Of a stretch of DNA of 43,699 nucleotides, positions 22,392-30,926 are shown piece after piece. How positions within the stretch are numbered: the first letter of the stretch is position 1; every line of letters starts with the position of its first letter. Under the pieces are notes generated by a model. It made no database searches, was not told the origin of the DNA, and was given only the letters and a program-made list of their open reading frames with translations. Made by a program: the position numbers and the translations under genes. The DNA comes from JAAZAI01 sp050942875 (GTDB taxonomy: Bacteria > Verrucomicrobiota > Kiritimatiellia > RFP12 > UBA3636), in NCBI GenBank assembly GCA_050942875.1, contig JBMNOD010000023.1, forward strand, positions 1 to 43,699, in the 5' to 3' direction.

Positions 22392-23336
22392 ATGAAAGCG
22401 ATTCTGAAAGGGCTCGTCCCTGCCGCGGCGCTACTGGCCGCGACCGTTTCCGCCCAGACGATGGTGACGGAAATGACGTTCAGCACCCCGGCGACGAACG
22501 GTTCCTCCGCCAGCGTCTCGATGGATCTCCATCCCACGAACATCGCCTCGGGCCTGCTTGTGCTCAAGGGAGACGGGACGTACCTCACCGAAATCCGCGA
22601 GGACGAGACGAAGATCGGGCGCCGATGGGATCCGAAGCTCCACAGCGGATTTCTGCACGTCGGCTACTTCGCCCACACCGAGATCCGAAACCAGGTCGGG
22701 ACGGCCACGTCGGATCGTTTCGGGTATTGTTGCGGGGTGTCGGAACAGTCCTCAACCATCCCCGGCACGCTCTACATGGTTGTTCAACCGCAGTCGGAAT
22801 GGCACTTGCAGAACGGCCGGCGCACGCTCTTCGGCACGGGGCACGCGGGCGACGGCTACATACGCCTGTGGCACCAGAACAAAACGCTTTTTTACAACTA
22901 CGCCAGGAAGATGGACGGAACCAACTACATCTGCCAGTTGACGATGGCGCCGGTCTGGGACACGAACAAATGGTATTTCGTGGCCGCCAGCTGGCAGGCC
23001 GGCCAGACGCCCGTGCTCTATCGCCGCGAGATGTCGGCGGAAGGGACGAACTCGCCGGCGGCGACGCTCGGCACAATGACGACGGGCGGCGAAGGCACCA
23101 CGACCGTGTATGAGTCCACGCCACGGCTGGGCAAATACGGCCATCCCTTCCTCACGCCGCTGGGCATCGGGTGCCACTACTACAATCCCGGCAACAAAGC
23201 GGGCACCATCGACGGCGGCGACGTGAAGATCGCCTGGCTCCGCATTGACGACGATCTTTCGACGGTCGAGCAAATCGAAGAAGTCTTCAACAGCCTCGTC
23301 GCGCCCGAGGACGCCACGCTCATCACAATTCGATAG
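22392..23336 (+). CDS. Secreted LamG/concanavalin-like protein
   Basis: A protein of 314 residues. A signal peptide (MKAILKGLVPAAALLAATVSAQ) is followed by one globular region resembling a LamG/concanavalin A-like sandwich. Supporting stretches are LLVLKGDGTYLTEIREDE, WYFVAASWQAGQTPVLY and VKIAWLRIDDDLSTVEQIEEVF, the last matching the usual final strand and helix of LamG domains. It is likely exported and may bind glycans. No catalytic motif was recognised. The start is supported by AAGGAG eight bases upstream. It ends PEDATLITIR, a tail similar to that of the next protein (GSTLVIR). It is the first gene of a plus-strand series that continues to 33826. Confidence 0.75.
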   Translation: MKAILKGLVPAAALLAATVSAQTMVTEMTFSTPATNGSSASVSMDLHPTNIASGLLVLKGDGTYLTEIREDETKIGRRWDPKLHSGFLHVGYFAHTEIRNQVGTATSDRFGYCCGVSEQSSTIPGTLYMVVQPQSEWHLQNGRRTLFGTGHAGDGYIRLWHQNKTLFYNYARKMDGTNYICQLTMAPVWDTNKWYFVAASWQAGQTPVLYRREMSAEGTNSPAATLGTMTTGGEGTTTVYESTPRLGKYGHPFLTPLGIGCHYYNPGNKAGTIDGGDVKIAWLRIDDDLSTVEQIEEVFNSLVAPEDATLITIR

Positions 23337-23432
23337 GCTCTTTTCAACCGTCCGGACAACCCTTTGAACGACGCCGAGCGCGCCATGAACCAAACGCAAC
23401 CAACATGACGACGTCGTCGTCAGGGAGAAACA

Positions 23433-26153
23433 ATGAAAAACATGATCAGCAACATATCGAGGACGAAACCCTGGGCGGCCGCGTTCGCCCTTCTCGCCCT
23501 CGCGACATCCACACACGCCGCCGTCATCGCCTGCGACGACTTCGAGGACGCCACGCTCGGCTCGCTGGACGGCCAGACCAACGGCACGGGGTTCGCGGCC
23601 GGCTACGCGCTGGCGTCCGGCGCGAACGTCGTCGTGACCAACCACTCGCTCGGCTACGCATCGGGGGAAATCTCCCTCGACGGGGGCACGAACTGCCTCC
23701 TGATGGGCCACCCCAACACATCCTATGCGTTCACACGCGAGATCGGCGCCCAGAACGGCGACACGCTCTACCTGGGATTTCTTTTCAACACGACGACGGC
23801 GGAAGGCACGGACGACGATTTCATCTCGCTCGGCTTCAACAACGCCGTGGGGGAGACGACGGCCGGCGTCGTGCATCGGCGAAACACGGGATCCTCCGGC
23901 CATTATTTCGGCATCCGCTACGGAACCAAGGAGTCGAAAGTCGATTTGAGCACCGAGATGGGGCGTACGTATTTTGTCGTCTTCCGACTGAGAAAGACCG
24001 TGCCCGGGGCGGGCAGCAACTTCGACGAACTGGCGCTGTTCGTCGATCCCTCCACCACGGACGAGCCCGAGCCGCTCCTCGTCGTCTCCAATTCACGATG
24101 GCCTGCGGCAACCCATCTGGCGGGGCGAATCGCCCTCGCCGAACCCGGCGACACCTATTTCCTCGACAACATCGCCATCGGCACAACCTACGCCGAGGTC
24201 GTCCAGCCCACCGTGTTCCAGCCCGTCATTTCTCCGGCGGGAGGAGCCTTCGTCGGTTCACAGACCGTGACGCTGTCTTCGCCCACCCCGGGAGCGACCA
24301 TTCGCTACACGACCGACGGCAGCGCGCCTTCCCGGGTCGACGGAACCGTCTATGCGGAACCGTTCGAAATAACGGCCAGCACACAGGTGCGGGCGATCGC
24401 CTATCTTGACGGCATGGCCGACAGCTCCGAGGCCTCCGCGCATTTCGCGGCCATCATCCACTGGCTGGGGGCGGGGGAGGACAACATGTGGTCGACGACC
24501 AGCAACTGGTATGGCCAGGCGTCCCCCGCTGGCGGCGATCTGGTCTTCGGCGCCGAAGACCGCACGTCGAGCTCCTTGGCCAACAACATCGTGGACGCCA
24601 GCATTTCCGTCAATTCCCTGACCTACACCAATTCCAACAAATACCCCGCGCCTGAAATCAAGGGCCATGAGTGGCATGTGGCCGAAATCGGCCCCGACGT
24701 CGTCTTGACGGTGGACGGCAGCGAGCATTCCGAAAGGGCGGTGTTCGTGGGCGGATTGACCTACAATGGCGAGTACAACACGTATGTCAAGTTCCTAGGA
24801 GGCGGTTCCTTGGTGGTCGACGCCGAGGACAACAACGTCGAGGTCTTGAACATATCCAACAACCACGCCGGGTACGCGCAGCTGCATCTCGCCGGGCTGA
24901 GATCCTTCCACGCCAACGTCTCGAACTTCTGGGCGGGCCGCGGAAAAAGATCGCAGGGCATCGTGATCCTGGCCGCCGCCGGACAGGGCACAAACTACAT
25001 CCGCGCCGCCCATCTCGGCGTGGGAGATGGAAACGACATGAACAGCTCCAACGGCGGCACCAGCGAATTGCGCCTCGGCGCTGCGAACACGCTGCATGCC
25101 GACACGATTTCCGTTGGCGGCACCAAGCCCGGCATGTGCAACGTCCAAAGCGGAAAGCTCAGCTTCCAAAGCGGCCTGGACAACCCCCATGTGACGATCA
25201 GGGGGCGCCAGGGCGGAGACAGCCGCTGCAATCTGACGGTGGGAAGCCATGGCACGGGCGACGCGACCGTCCGAAGCTGTTCCGGAACCGCGGATCTGAC
25301 AAGAGGAACCGTCGACGCCAGACTGGGGAGCCTCGTCGTCGGGCAGGGGCACGGCTACTACTGGAGCAACCAGTACGCGTCGCTGGCCGGAACGCTGATG
25401 ATGGCGGCCGGCCTGATTGACGCGGAGTCGCTTGTCGTGGCGACCACGCTGCCCAAAAGCACATCAAGCGCAAGACCTGCAACGGGCGCGCTGACGATCA
25501 GCGGCGGGCGTCTGGCCGTCGGCACGGCAACGCAGGCGTTCAATGAAAGCGGCGCCGGGCAGATGCCCATCGCCCTGACAACGGTTTCGGGAAGCGGCAT
25601 CATGGATGTGGCCGGGGACTTCGTCATGGGAAGGCTCGAAGGTTCCGCAATTGCGGTGACGTCGCGTGTCGACGTTGCCGGAGGGACGTTGAACGTCGGC
25701 GGCGACATGGCGCCGGGCAACAACGCCGCCAACATCGTCTCCGAGGTGCTGCTGAACGGCGGTGCGCTGACCGCGACCAATGCCGCGGGCGACGCCACGC
25801 TGCGCATCGAGAACGGCACGTTCGGCATCGCGGGCGGCACGGCGCGGCTCGACCGCCTCGTCACGACGAACGAGCTGTGCACGACGCTGGTCACGCTGGC
25901 GGGCACGGGCGACGGCGACTACGCGACCGTCACGGTGAACGACAGCGTCAACCTCGGCGGCACGCTCGTGGTGGCGCTCGCCGAAGGCTACGAACCCCGC
26001 GGCGGCGAGACCTGGGCGATCGTCCAGGGCGCGGGCGCCCGCACCGGCGCGTTCGCCGTCGAGAGCCTCCCCGAAAACTTCAGGCTCCACTACAAGCCCA
26101 ACGGCTATTGGATTGCCAATCCCGCCCGGGGCTCCACGCTCGTCATTCGCTAG
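23433..26153 (+). CDS. Secreted beta-helix/autotransporter-like protein with chitobiase C-terminal-type domain
   Basis: A protein of 906 residues. A signal peptide ends near residue 29 (STHAA). An N-terminal sandwich-like domain (about 30-250) is followed by a domain resembling the chitobiase/beta-hexosaminidase C-terminal fold (about 265-335: PVISPAGGAFVGSQTVTLSS, then ATIRYTTDGSAPS). A long Gly/Thr/Ser-rich region of short beta strands (about 345-880) with repeats like TISGGRLAVG and VAGGTLNVGGD suggests a beta helix of the autotransporter-associated type. It ends GSTLVIR; no outer-membrane barrel is evident. It is probably a surface or extracellular glycan-associated protein. GGGAG precedes the ATG. 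It lies 96 bases after the LamG-like gene and 13 before the GH16-like gene. Confidence 0.8.
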   Translation: MKNMISNISRTKPWAAAFALLALATSTHAAVIACDDFEDATLGSLDGQTNGTGFAAGYALASGANVVVTNHSLGYASGEISLDGGTNCLLMGHPNTSYAFTREIGAQNGDTLYLGFLFNTTTAEGTDDDFISLGFNNAVGETTAGVVHRRNTGSSGHYFGIRYGTKESKVDLSTEMGRTYFVVFRLRKTVPGAGSNFDELALFVDPSTTDEPEPLLVVSNSRWPAATHLAGRIALAEPGDTYFLDNIAIGTTYAEVVQPTVFQPVISPAGGAFVGSQTVTLSSPTPGATIRYTTDGSAPSRVDGTVYAEPFEITASTQVRAIAYLDGMADSSEASAHFAAIIHWLGAGEDNMWSTTSNWYGQASPAGGDLVFGAEDRTSSSLANNIVDASISVNSLTYTNSNKYPAPEIKGHEWHVAEIGPDVVLTVDGSEHSERAVFVGGLTYNGEYNTYVKFLGGGSLVVDAEDNNVEVLNISNNHAGYAQLHLAGLRSFHANVSNFWAGRGKRSQGIVILAAAGQGTNYIRAAHLGVGDGNDMNSSNGGTSELRLGAANTLHADTISVGGTKPGMCNVQSGKLSFQSGLDNPHVTIRGRQGGDSRCNLTVGSHGTGDATVRSCSGTADLTRGTVDARLGSLVVGQGHGYYWSNQYASLAGTLMMAAGLIDAESLVVATTLPKSTSSARPATGALTISGGRLAVGTATQAFNESGAGQMPIALTTVSGSGIMDVAGDFVMGRLEGSAIAVTSRVDVAGGTLNVGGDMAPGNNAANIVSEVLLNGGALTATNAAGDATLRIENGTFGIAGGTARLDRLVTTNELCTTLVTLAGTGDGDYATVTVNDSVNLGGTLVVALAEGYEPRGGETWAIVQGAGARTGAFAVESLPENFRLHYKPNGYWIANPARGSTLVIR

Positions 26154-26166
26154 AAGGAGACGCGCC

Positions 26167-28566
26167 ATGATCCATCGACAACGCCACTGGAAGCCTGTCT
26201 TCCTCGCCCTGGGCGCAACCCTCGCCTGGTGCGGATGCAGCCAGAAGCCCCGGCGGCCGGAGCCGGTTCCGCCGGCGCCGGCGCAGGAGGAGCCCATGAC
26301 GACGAAAACGGAAGCCCCCGCCCCGGACGCGCCGAAGCCGCAGGCCCAGGCGCCTGCAACGGCCCCGCTCGACGCCAATGGCAACGGCCTCTACGAGCCC
26401 GCCGAGCGCAAGCGCATGCTCGACGCCCTGCAAGCGCAATGCCCGGAGCTCGCCGGCATCGTCTTCGACGCCGACGGCGACGGCCGGGTGACGGTCGCGG
26501 AGCAGGATGCCGGACGGCATCCGCTCTCGCAGCTCGTCAAGCGCGAATCCATCGCGGCGGGGCCGAAGATCCCCTGGACGATCGACCTCTTCTCCGAATG
26601 GATGATGTCCGCCTTCTTCCAGGAGGACGTGGCGGAAGGCGGCGTCGCCGGACACCCGACGCGCGGCGTGCTCGATCTCGCGCCGGCCCAGGAGGACGCG
26701 GCGCTCCAGCCCGCCAGGAAGGACGCGCGATCCGGCGTGGAATTCGCGGCGGACTCCGGCGCGCATCTCGTGATGCCCGGCCACCGCGACGCGCGCTGGA
26801 GCTACCGCTGGTGCGTGCTCGCCTTCCGCATCGACGCCGCATCCGGTTCCGGGAACGAGACGATCCTGCTCGACATCAACCAGGGGAACGGGCCGAGCAA
26901 GTCCTCCCCCAAAATCTGGTATGACAAGACGGACGGCCTCAAGGTGCAGTACGTCGGCCGGGGCGCGAACGGCATCGACCGCCGCGTCATGGCCTCCAAG
27001 GCCGTGGTCGCCGACGGCAAGACGTGGAACGTCGTCGTCTGCGGCATCCGCCAGGGCCGCCTGTTCGCCGCCGTCAACGGCATCCCGCTTGAGGCAGCCG
27101 CGACACAGCCCGGACGCTTCTCCAGCGAAATGGCCTACGACGTCACGTCGTTCATCGGCGACAGGCGCAAGACGAACATGGCCTGGGCCTACGACGCCCT
27201 TGTGCTCGGCCAGAGCGAGCTCTCCGAGGCGATGGTTCGCAAAATGGGCGGCTGGGCGGCGCACCGCCTCGGCTTCGCCTCCGCCCTGCCGGAGGGCCAC
27301 CCCTGCAAGACGCGGCGCCCGGTCCTGGACGCCGAAGACCTCCCCTGCCGCTACGTGCACGACAACGACGCCTGGACCGAATGGGGCCAGAGCACCAAGG
27401 ACAAGACGTTGACCCGCGTCAATGCCGGCGGCCCGCGCGTCGAGCCCCGGGGATTCGAGCGCGTCTTCTACGACGACTTCCGCGCGAACCGCATCTCGCT
27501 GAGCACCAGCGGAGGCGGCGACCTGTGGATGGCCCCCGGCTTCAACACGGCCGTCGGCGGCGATGCGGCGCTGATGAACCCCGGCCGCGAGCCGAACGTC
27601 TATCTCCACGACCCCGAGAAAAAGCTGCAACGCCTCTCGCTGGCGCAACAGAGCGGCAACCGGTGGCGCGGGAGCGCGTTCTACAGCGTCAACGACGTCG
27701 GCCAGGGCTACACCTGGGCGGGCCCGAAGGTCTTCCGCATCCGCTGCATGTTCCCGAAGGCCACGCAGGAAGATCTGGGCGGAGGCCTCTTCCCCGCGTT
27801 CTGGTCCTACGGCACGGAGTTCATCTTCTGGCGCACGTCGAACCGGATCGAGACCGACTGGTTCGAGTTCGACGGCAAAGGGGCGCGCTGGTACAACGGC
27901 CTGTCCTCGCACTACCACTACCCGCACGTCAAAAACAACTTCGTCAAGCAGAACGAGAGCTACCAGCGCTACAAGGTCTATGGCGGCAACCTGACGGAGG
28001 AAAAGAGCAAAATCCCCGGCGGCCTGTTTTTCTGGGACGGCGTGTTCCACACCTGGGAGTTCGTCGTCGACGAAGCGATGACCTACGTGAACGTGACCAT
28101 CCCCGGCCCGGACGGCAAGGACCGCTGGGTCGAGGTCTGCCGCACGAAAACGGCGCCGACGTATCTGGAGCGCCTCGACCTGCAGCTCGACTACGCGCTC
28201 AAGGCGAAGGAAGGCCTGCCGAAGACGAACGAGCGCCAGGATTTCATCGTGGACTGGATCGAAGTGCTGCAAAAGACGACCGCCATTGAAGCCGTCGAAG
28301 CACCGTTCACGGCGAGGCCGGCTTTGACCGGAGCCCCGAAGGTCGGCGCCACGATCACATGCCAGGCAAACGTCGAAGGCGTGACCGACCTGCGCTACTA
28401 CTGGTTCTCGGACGGCTATCCCCTCACCTACGGCGCGGACGACTCGCACACCGTCGCGGCGGCGGAGGCGGGCACGACGATCCGCTGCATGGTCAAGGCC
28501 GTCGGCGCGCTGGACATGCCCGAGGCCTGGACCGAAGGCGCGCGCGTGCCGGAAGCCGCGGAATAG
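26167..28566 (+). CDS. GH16-like glycosidase lipoprotein with EF-hand pair and Ig-like tail
   Basis: A protein of 799 residues. The N-terminus is a lipoprotein-like signal with Cys 22/Cys 24 (an atypical lipobox, AWCGC), then a Pro/Ala linker. Two exact EF-hand loops follow: DANGNGLYEPAE (69-80) and DADGDGRVTVAE (101-112), a dockerin- or calmodulin-like pair. A LamG-like domain spans about 170-390. The GH16-like domain (about 420-715) has the catalytic pattern ExDxxE as IETDWFEFDG (E562, D564, E567), preceded by LFPAFWSYG. GH16 enzymes cut beta-1,3/1,4-glucans and galactans such as laminarin, agar or carrageenan. The C-terminus (about 725-799) is Ig-like. The substrate is unassigned. AAGGAG lies upstream, just after the previous stop; LacI follows after eight bases. 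Confidence 0.82.
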   Translation: MIHRQRHWKPVFLALGATLAWCGCSQKPRRPEPVPPAPAQEEPMTTKTEAPAPDAPKPQAQAPATAPLDANGNGLYEPAERKRMLDALQAQCPELAGIVFDADGDGRVTVAEQDAGRHPLSQLVKRESIAAGPKIPWTIDLFSEWMMSAFFQEDVAEGGVAGHPTRGVLDLAPAQEDAALQPARKDARSGVEFAADSGAHLVMPGHRDARWSYRWCVLAFRIDAASGSGNETILLDINQGNGPSKSSPKIWYDKTDGLKVQYVGRGANGIDRRVMASKAVVADGKTWNVVVCGIRQGRLFAAVNGIPLEAAATQPGRFSSEMAYDVTSFIGDRRKTNMAWAYDALVLGQSELSEAMVRKMGGWAAHRLGFASALPEGHPCKTRRPVLDAEDLPCRYVHDNDAWTEWGQSTKDKTLTRVNAGGPRVEPRGFERVFYDDFRANRISLSTSGGGDLWMAPGFNTAVGGDAALMNPGREPNVYLHDPEKKLQRLSLAQQSGNRWRGSAFYSVNDVGQGYTWAGPKVFRIRCMFPKATQEDLGGGLFPAFWSYGTEFIFWRTSNRIETDWFEFDGKGARWYNGLSSHYHYPHVKNNFVKQNESYQRYKVYGGNLTEEKSKIPGGLFFWDGVFHTWEFVVDEAMTYVNVTIPGPDGKDRWVEVCRTKTAPTYLERLDLQLDYALKAKEGLPKTNERQDFIVDWIEVLQKTTAIEAVEAPFTARPALTGAPKVGATITCQANVEGVTDLRYYWFSDGYPLTYGADDSHTVAAAEAGTTIRCMVKAVGALDMPEAWTEGARVPEAAE

Positions 28567-28574
28567 GGAAGTCA

Positions 28575-29660
28575 ATGATGGACGTGGAAGACCTCGCCGA
28601 CACGACGAAGACAAAGAGCGATTCAGGCACGGTCGGCCTGCGCGATCTGGCGCGGCTCGCCGATGTCGATGTGAGCACGGTCTCGCGCGCGCTGAGCCGC
28701 GACCCGCGCGTCAGCGCCGAGCGCGCGAAGACGATCCGCGAGCTCGCGCGTCGCATGGGCTATCGCCCGAAGCCCATGCGGGCGAAGCACACCCGCGCCG
28801 TCGGCCTGCTGATCGGGTCCGATCAGCTCGACCGCATCGGCGGCGTGGGCGAGCATTTCCTCGAGCGCATCGTGTGGATCGCCCAGCAGGTGCTCGGCCA
28901 GAAGCGGCTGCACGTGAACATCGAGTACTTCCTCCGACAGGACGACGGCACGTCCATCCCGGCCATTCTGCAGGAAAACCGCGTGGACGGCGTCATCCTC
29001 GCCGGCCATCCCGCTGCCGACATGGTCGCGCGCATCGGCGAGCATGGCATTCCCGCCGTGTGCATCAACGACAGCGCAACGCGGCTCGGCATCCCCTGCG
29101 TCTCGTCCGATCCGCAGAAGGCGATCCACGAGGCGATCATCCGACTGGCCGCGCTGGGGCATCGCCGCTTCGGCCTGCTGATGAACGATCTGGAGTACCC
29201 GACCAGCCAGGCGCGCTACAAGGCCTACGGCGCCGCGCTGGCGGACATCGGGATTTCGGCCGATCCGAACTGGCTCGTGAGCGACCTGCCGCCGGAAATC
29301 TCCGGCGGACGCGAAGGCATACGCGAGCTGGCGCGGCGCGGCAAGCCGCCCACGGCAATCCTCTGCTGCAACGACTGGGTGGCGCTCGGCGCCCTGATGG
29401 AGCTCCTGTCCAGAGGCGTTGTCGTGCCGCGCGACGTCAGCCTGATCGGCCACGACAACGTGTCGTTCTGCGAAAGCCTCGAGCCGCGTCTCTCAAGCAT
29501 CTGCCGTTCGGAGCACATGCTCGTCTCGAAGGCGGTGCAGCTTCTGCTCGACGCGGTGGACCGCGGCAACGGAAAAGCGGAAGACACGCTCGTCGAAGGC
29601 GCCGTCGTATGGCGGGAGAGCACGGGGCCGGCGAAAACGGCCGCTTCAAGAACTGCCTGA
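28575..29660 (+). CDS. LacI-family transcriptional regulator
   Basis: A protein of 361 residues. After a short acidic N-terminal extension, the LacI helix-turn-helix reads VGLRDLARLADVDVSTVSRA (20-39), followed by hinge-helix region VSAERAKTIRELARRMGYRP. The periplasmic-binding-protein-like sensor domain runs from about 75: AVGLLIGSDQ, GVILAGHPA, FGLLMNDLEYPTSQARYKAY and PTAILCCNDWVALGALMEL. It should bind a sugar or sugar derivative and control nearby genes. It lies inside the plus-strand polysaccharide run, eight bases after the GH16-like gene, so it is probably co-transcribed with its targets. ATG at 28575 and 28578 are both possible starts. Confidence 0.92.
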   Translation: MMDVEDLADTTKTKSDSGTVGLRDLARLADVDVSTVSRALSRDPRVSAERAKTIRELARRMGYRPKPMRAKHTRAVGLLIGSDQLDRIGGVGEHFLERIVWIAQQVLGQKRLHVNIEYFLRQDDGTSIPAILQENRVDGVILAGHPAADMVARIGEHGIPAVCINDSATRLGIPCVSSDPQKAIHEAIIRLAALGHRRFGLLMNDLEYPTSQARYKAYGAALADIGISADPNWLVSDLPPEISGGREGIRELARRGKPPTAILCCNDWVALGALMELLSRGVVVPRDVSLIGHDNVSFCESLEPRLSSICRSEHMLVSKAVQLLLDAVDRGNGKAEDTLVEGAVVWRESTGPAKTAASRTA

Positions 29661-29747
29661 TTTGAAGGAACTCGCCAATCACAAGCGCGAGAGGCGGCAT
29701 CGGCCACCAGAACAGGAACGCCAACACGCAGAACAAGGAAAACCGAC

Positions 29748-30926
29748 ATGAATGCTTCGCTTGCCGCATGCGGCGCGGCCGCGATGGTCGCCACCGCAGG
29801 AGTCGCCAACGCCGCCGCCGCGCCGGTGGCCGCCTGGTCGAACGCCGTGATCCGGCCGGTCTCGACAGTGCCCAACCGCCATTCGATCCACACCTACTTC
29901 AACGTGTCGCCGGAGAGTCCGGACGGCCGCTACGTGCTGTTCTACGTCTCGACGGAGAACAATGCGGAGAAGGGGGACTTGGTGGTCCAGGAGCGGGCGA
30001 CCGGGAAGGAGACCGTCGTCGCCCGCGACATTTTCACCGAAGACGCCCATCGCGCGGCCTGCCAGCAATGGATGGACGGCGGACGCACGATCGTCTATCA
30101 CGACTGCCGCGACGGCCGATGGACGGTGGTGGCGATCAACCTCGTGACGCGCCAGTCGCACGTCCTCGCGCGGGATCGCCAGCTCGGCTTCGGCGCGGCC
30201 ATGGGCACGCAGGCGCCGCTCTACGGCTGCCATTGGAAGCCGGGCAAGCACCGCGACTTGGAATTCGTCGATCTGCGCACAGGCGCAATCCGAACAGCGG
30301 TCAAGGCGGACGATGTCGCGGCCCTCCAACCCGAATGGGTGGAGAAAATCTTGCCGGAGAACGGCCAGCCCGTGTCCATCTTCTTCCCGGTGGTGAGCCC
30401 CGACGGACGGAAAGTCTTCTTCAAGCTCGCGCGCGGCAGCGGCGAAGGCAACTTCAAGACCTCGAAGGCCAGCATCCGCGAAGGCAAGTTCGTCTATGAC
30501 CTGACGACCGGCCGGCACATCCGGTTCTACCCGCAGTGGGGCCACCCGTCCTGGCACCCCGATTCGAAGCGCATCCTCGAAAAGGGAAACATCGTGTTCG
30601 ACGCCAAGGACGGACAGGGCCGCAGGCTCCCGGCGATGATTCCAACGGACCATCCGTCCTTCGGCCCCGACGGCTCGGTCTTCGTGAGCGACGGAAAGGT
30701 CACCAAGGCCGACTACGCCGCAACCGGCAACCTCGTGGTGACGGTCGGCAGCGCGACAACGGAGGAACAGGCGCGCGTCGATCTGTTCAAGAGCACGGCG
30801 GGCGCGCGCACATGGCGCAAGTCCCATCCGCACCCCGTGTTCAGCCCCGACGGAAAACGAATTTACTACAACGTCAACGCGGGGCCCTGGACGGAATTGC
30901 GCGTCGCGGAAATCGGAGCGAAATGA
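29748..30926 (+). CDS. Secreted beta-propeller, PL22 oligogalacturonate-lyase-like
   Basis: A protein of 392 residues. A signal peptide (to about residue 25, GVANAAAA) precedes a propeller with SPDG-type blade motifs (SPESPDGRYVLFYVS, VVSPDGRKVFFK, HPHPVFSPDGKRIYYN). The HPHP motif (His 360, His 362) and GHPSWHPDSKRI (His 266, His 270) resemble the metal-binding histidines of PL22 oligogalacturonate lyases, which split unsaturated pectin oligomers. A TolB/DPP-like propeller of other function is the alternative. GGAA lies upstream. Its stop overlaps the next start by four bases (ATGA at 30923-30926), so it is coupled to the CBM9-like/glycosidase protein. Confidence 0.75.
   Translation: MNASLAACGAAAMVATAGVANAAAAPVAAWSNAVIRPVSTVPNRHSIHTYFNVSPESPDGRYVLFYVSTENNAEKGDLVVQERATGKETVVARDIFTEDAHRAACQQWMDGGRTIVYHDCRDGRWTVVAINLVTRQSHVLARDRQLGFGAAMGTQAPLYGCHWKPGKHRDLEFVDLRTGAIRTAVKADDVAALQPEWVEKILPENGQPVSIFFPVVSPDGRKVFFKLARGSGEGNFKTSKASIREGKFVYDLTTGRHIRFYPQWGHPSWHPDSKRILEKGNIVFDAKDGQGRRLPAMIPTDHPSFGPDGSVFVSDGKVTKADYAATGNLVVTVGSATTEEQARVDLFKSTAGARTWRKSHPHPVFSPDGKRIYYNVNAGPWTELRVAEIGAK

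Noticed and set aside
22392..26153. Type IX secretion C-terminal signal on the two exported proteins
   Set aside because: The tails are short and no other type IX domain pattern or por gene is visible; kept only as an unexplained shared tail.
26143..28614. 823-codon minus-strand frame
   Set aside because: Antisense to the GH16-like lipoprotein gene; no signal peptide or domain.
29437..29769. Hydrophobic minus-strand frame opposite the end of lacI
   Set aside because: The hydrophobic stretch is antisense to the lacI end and the gap after it; no binding site and no conserved motif.
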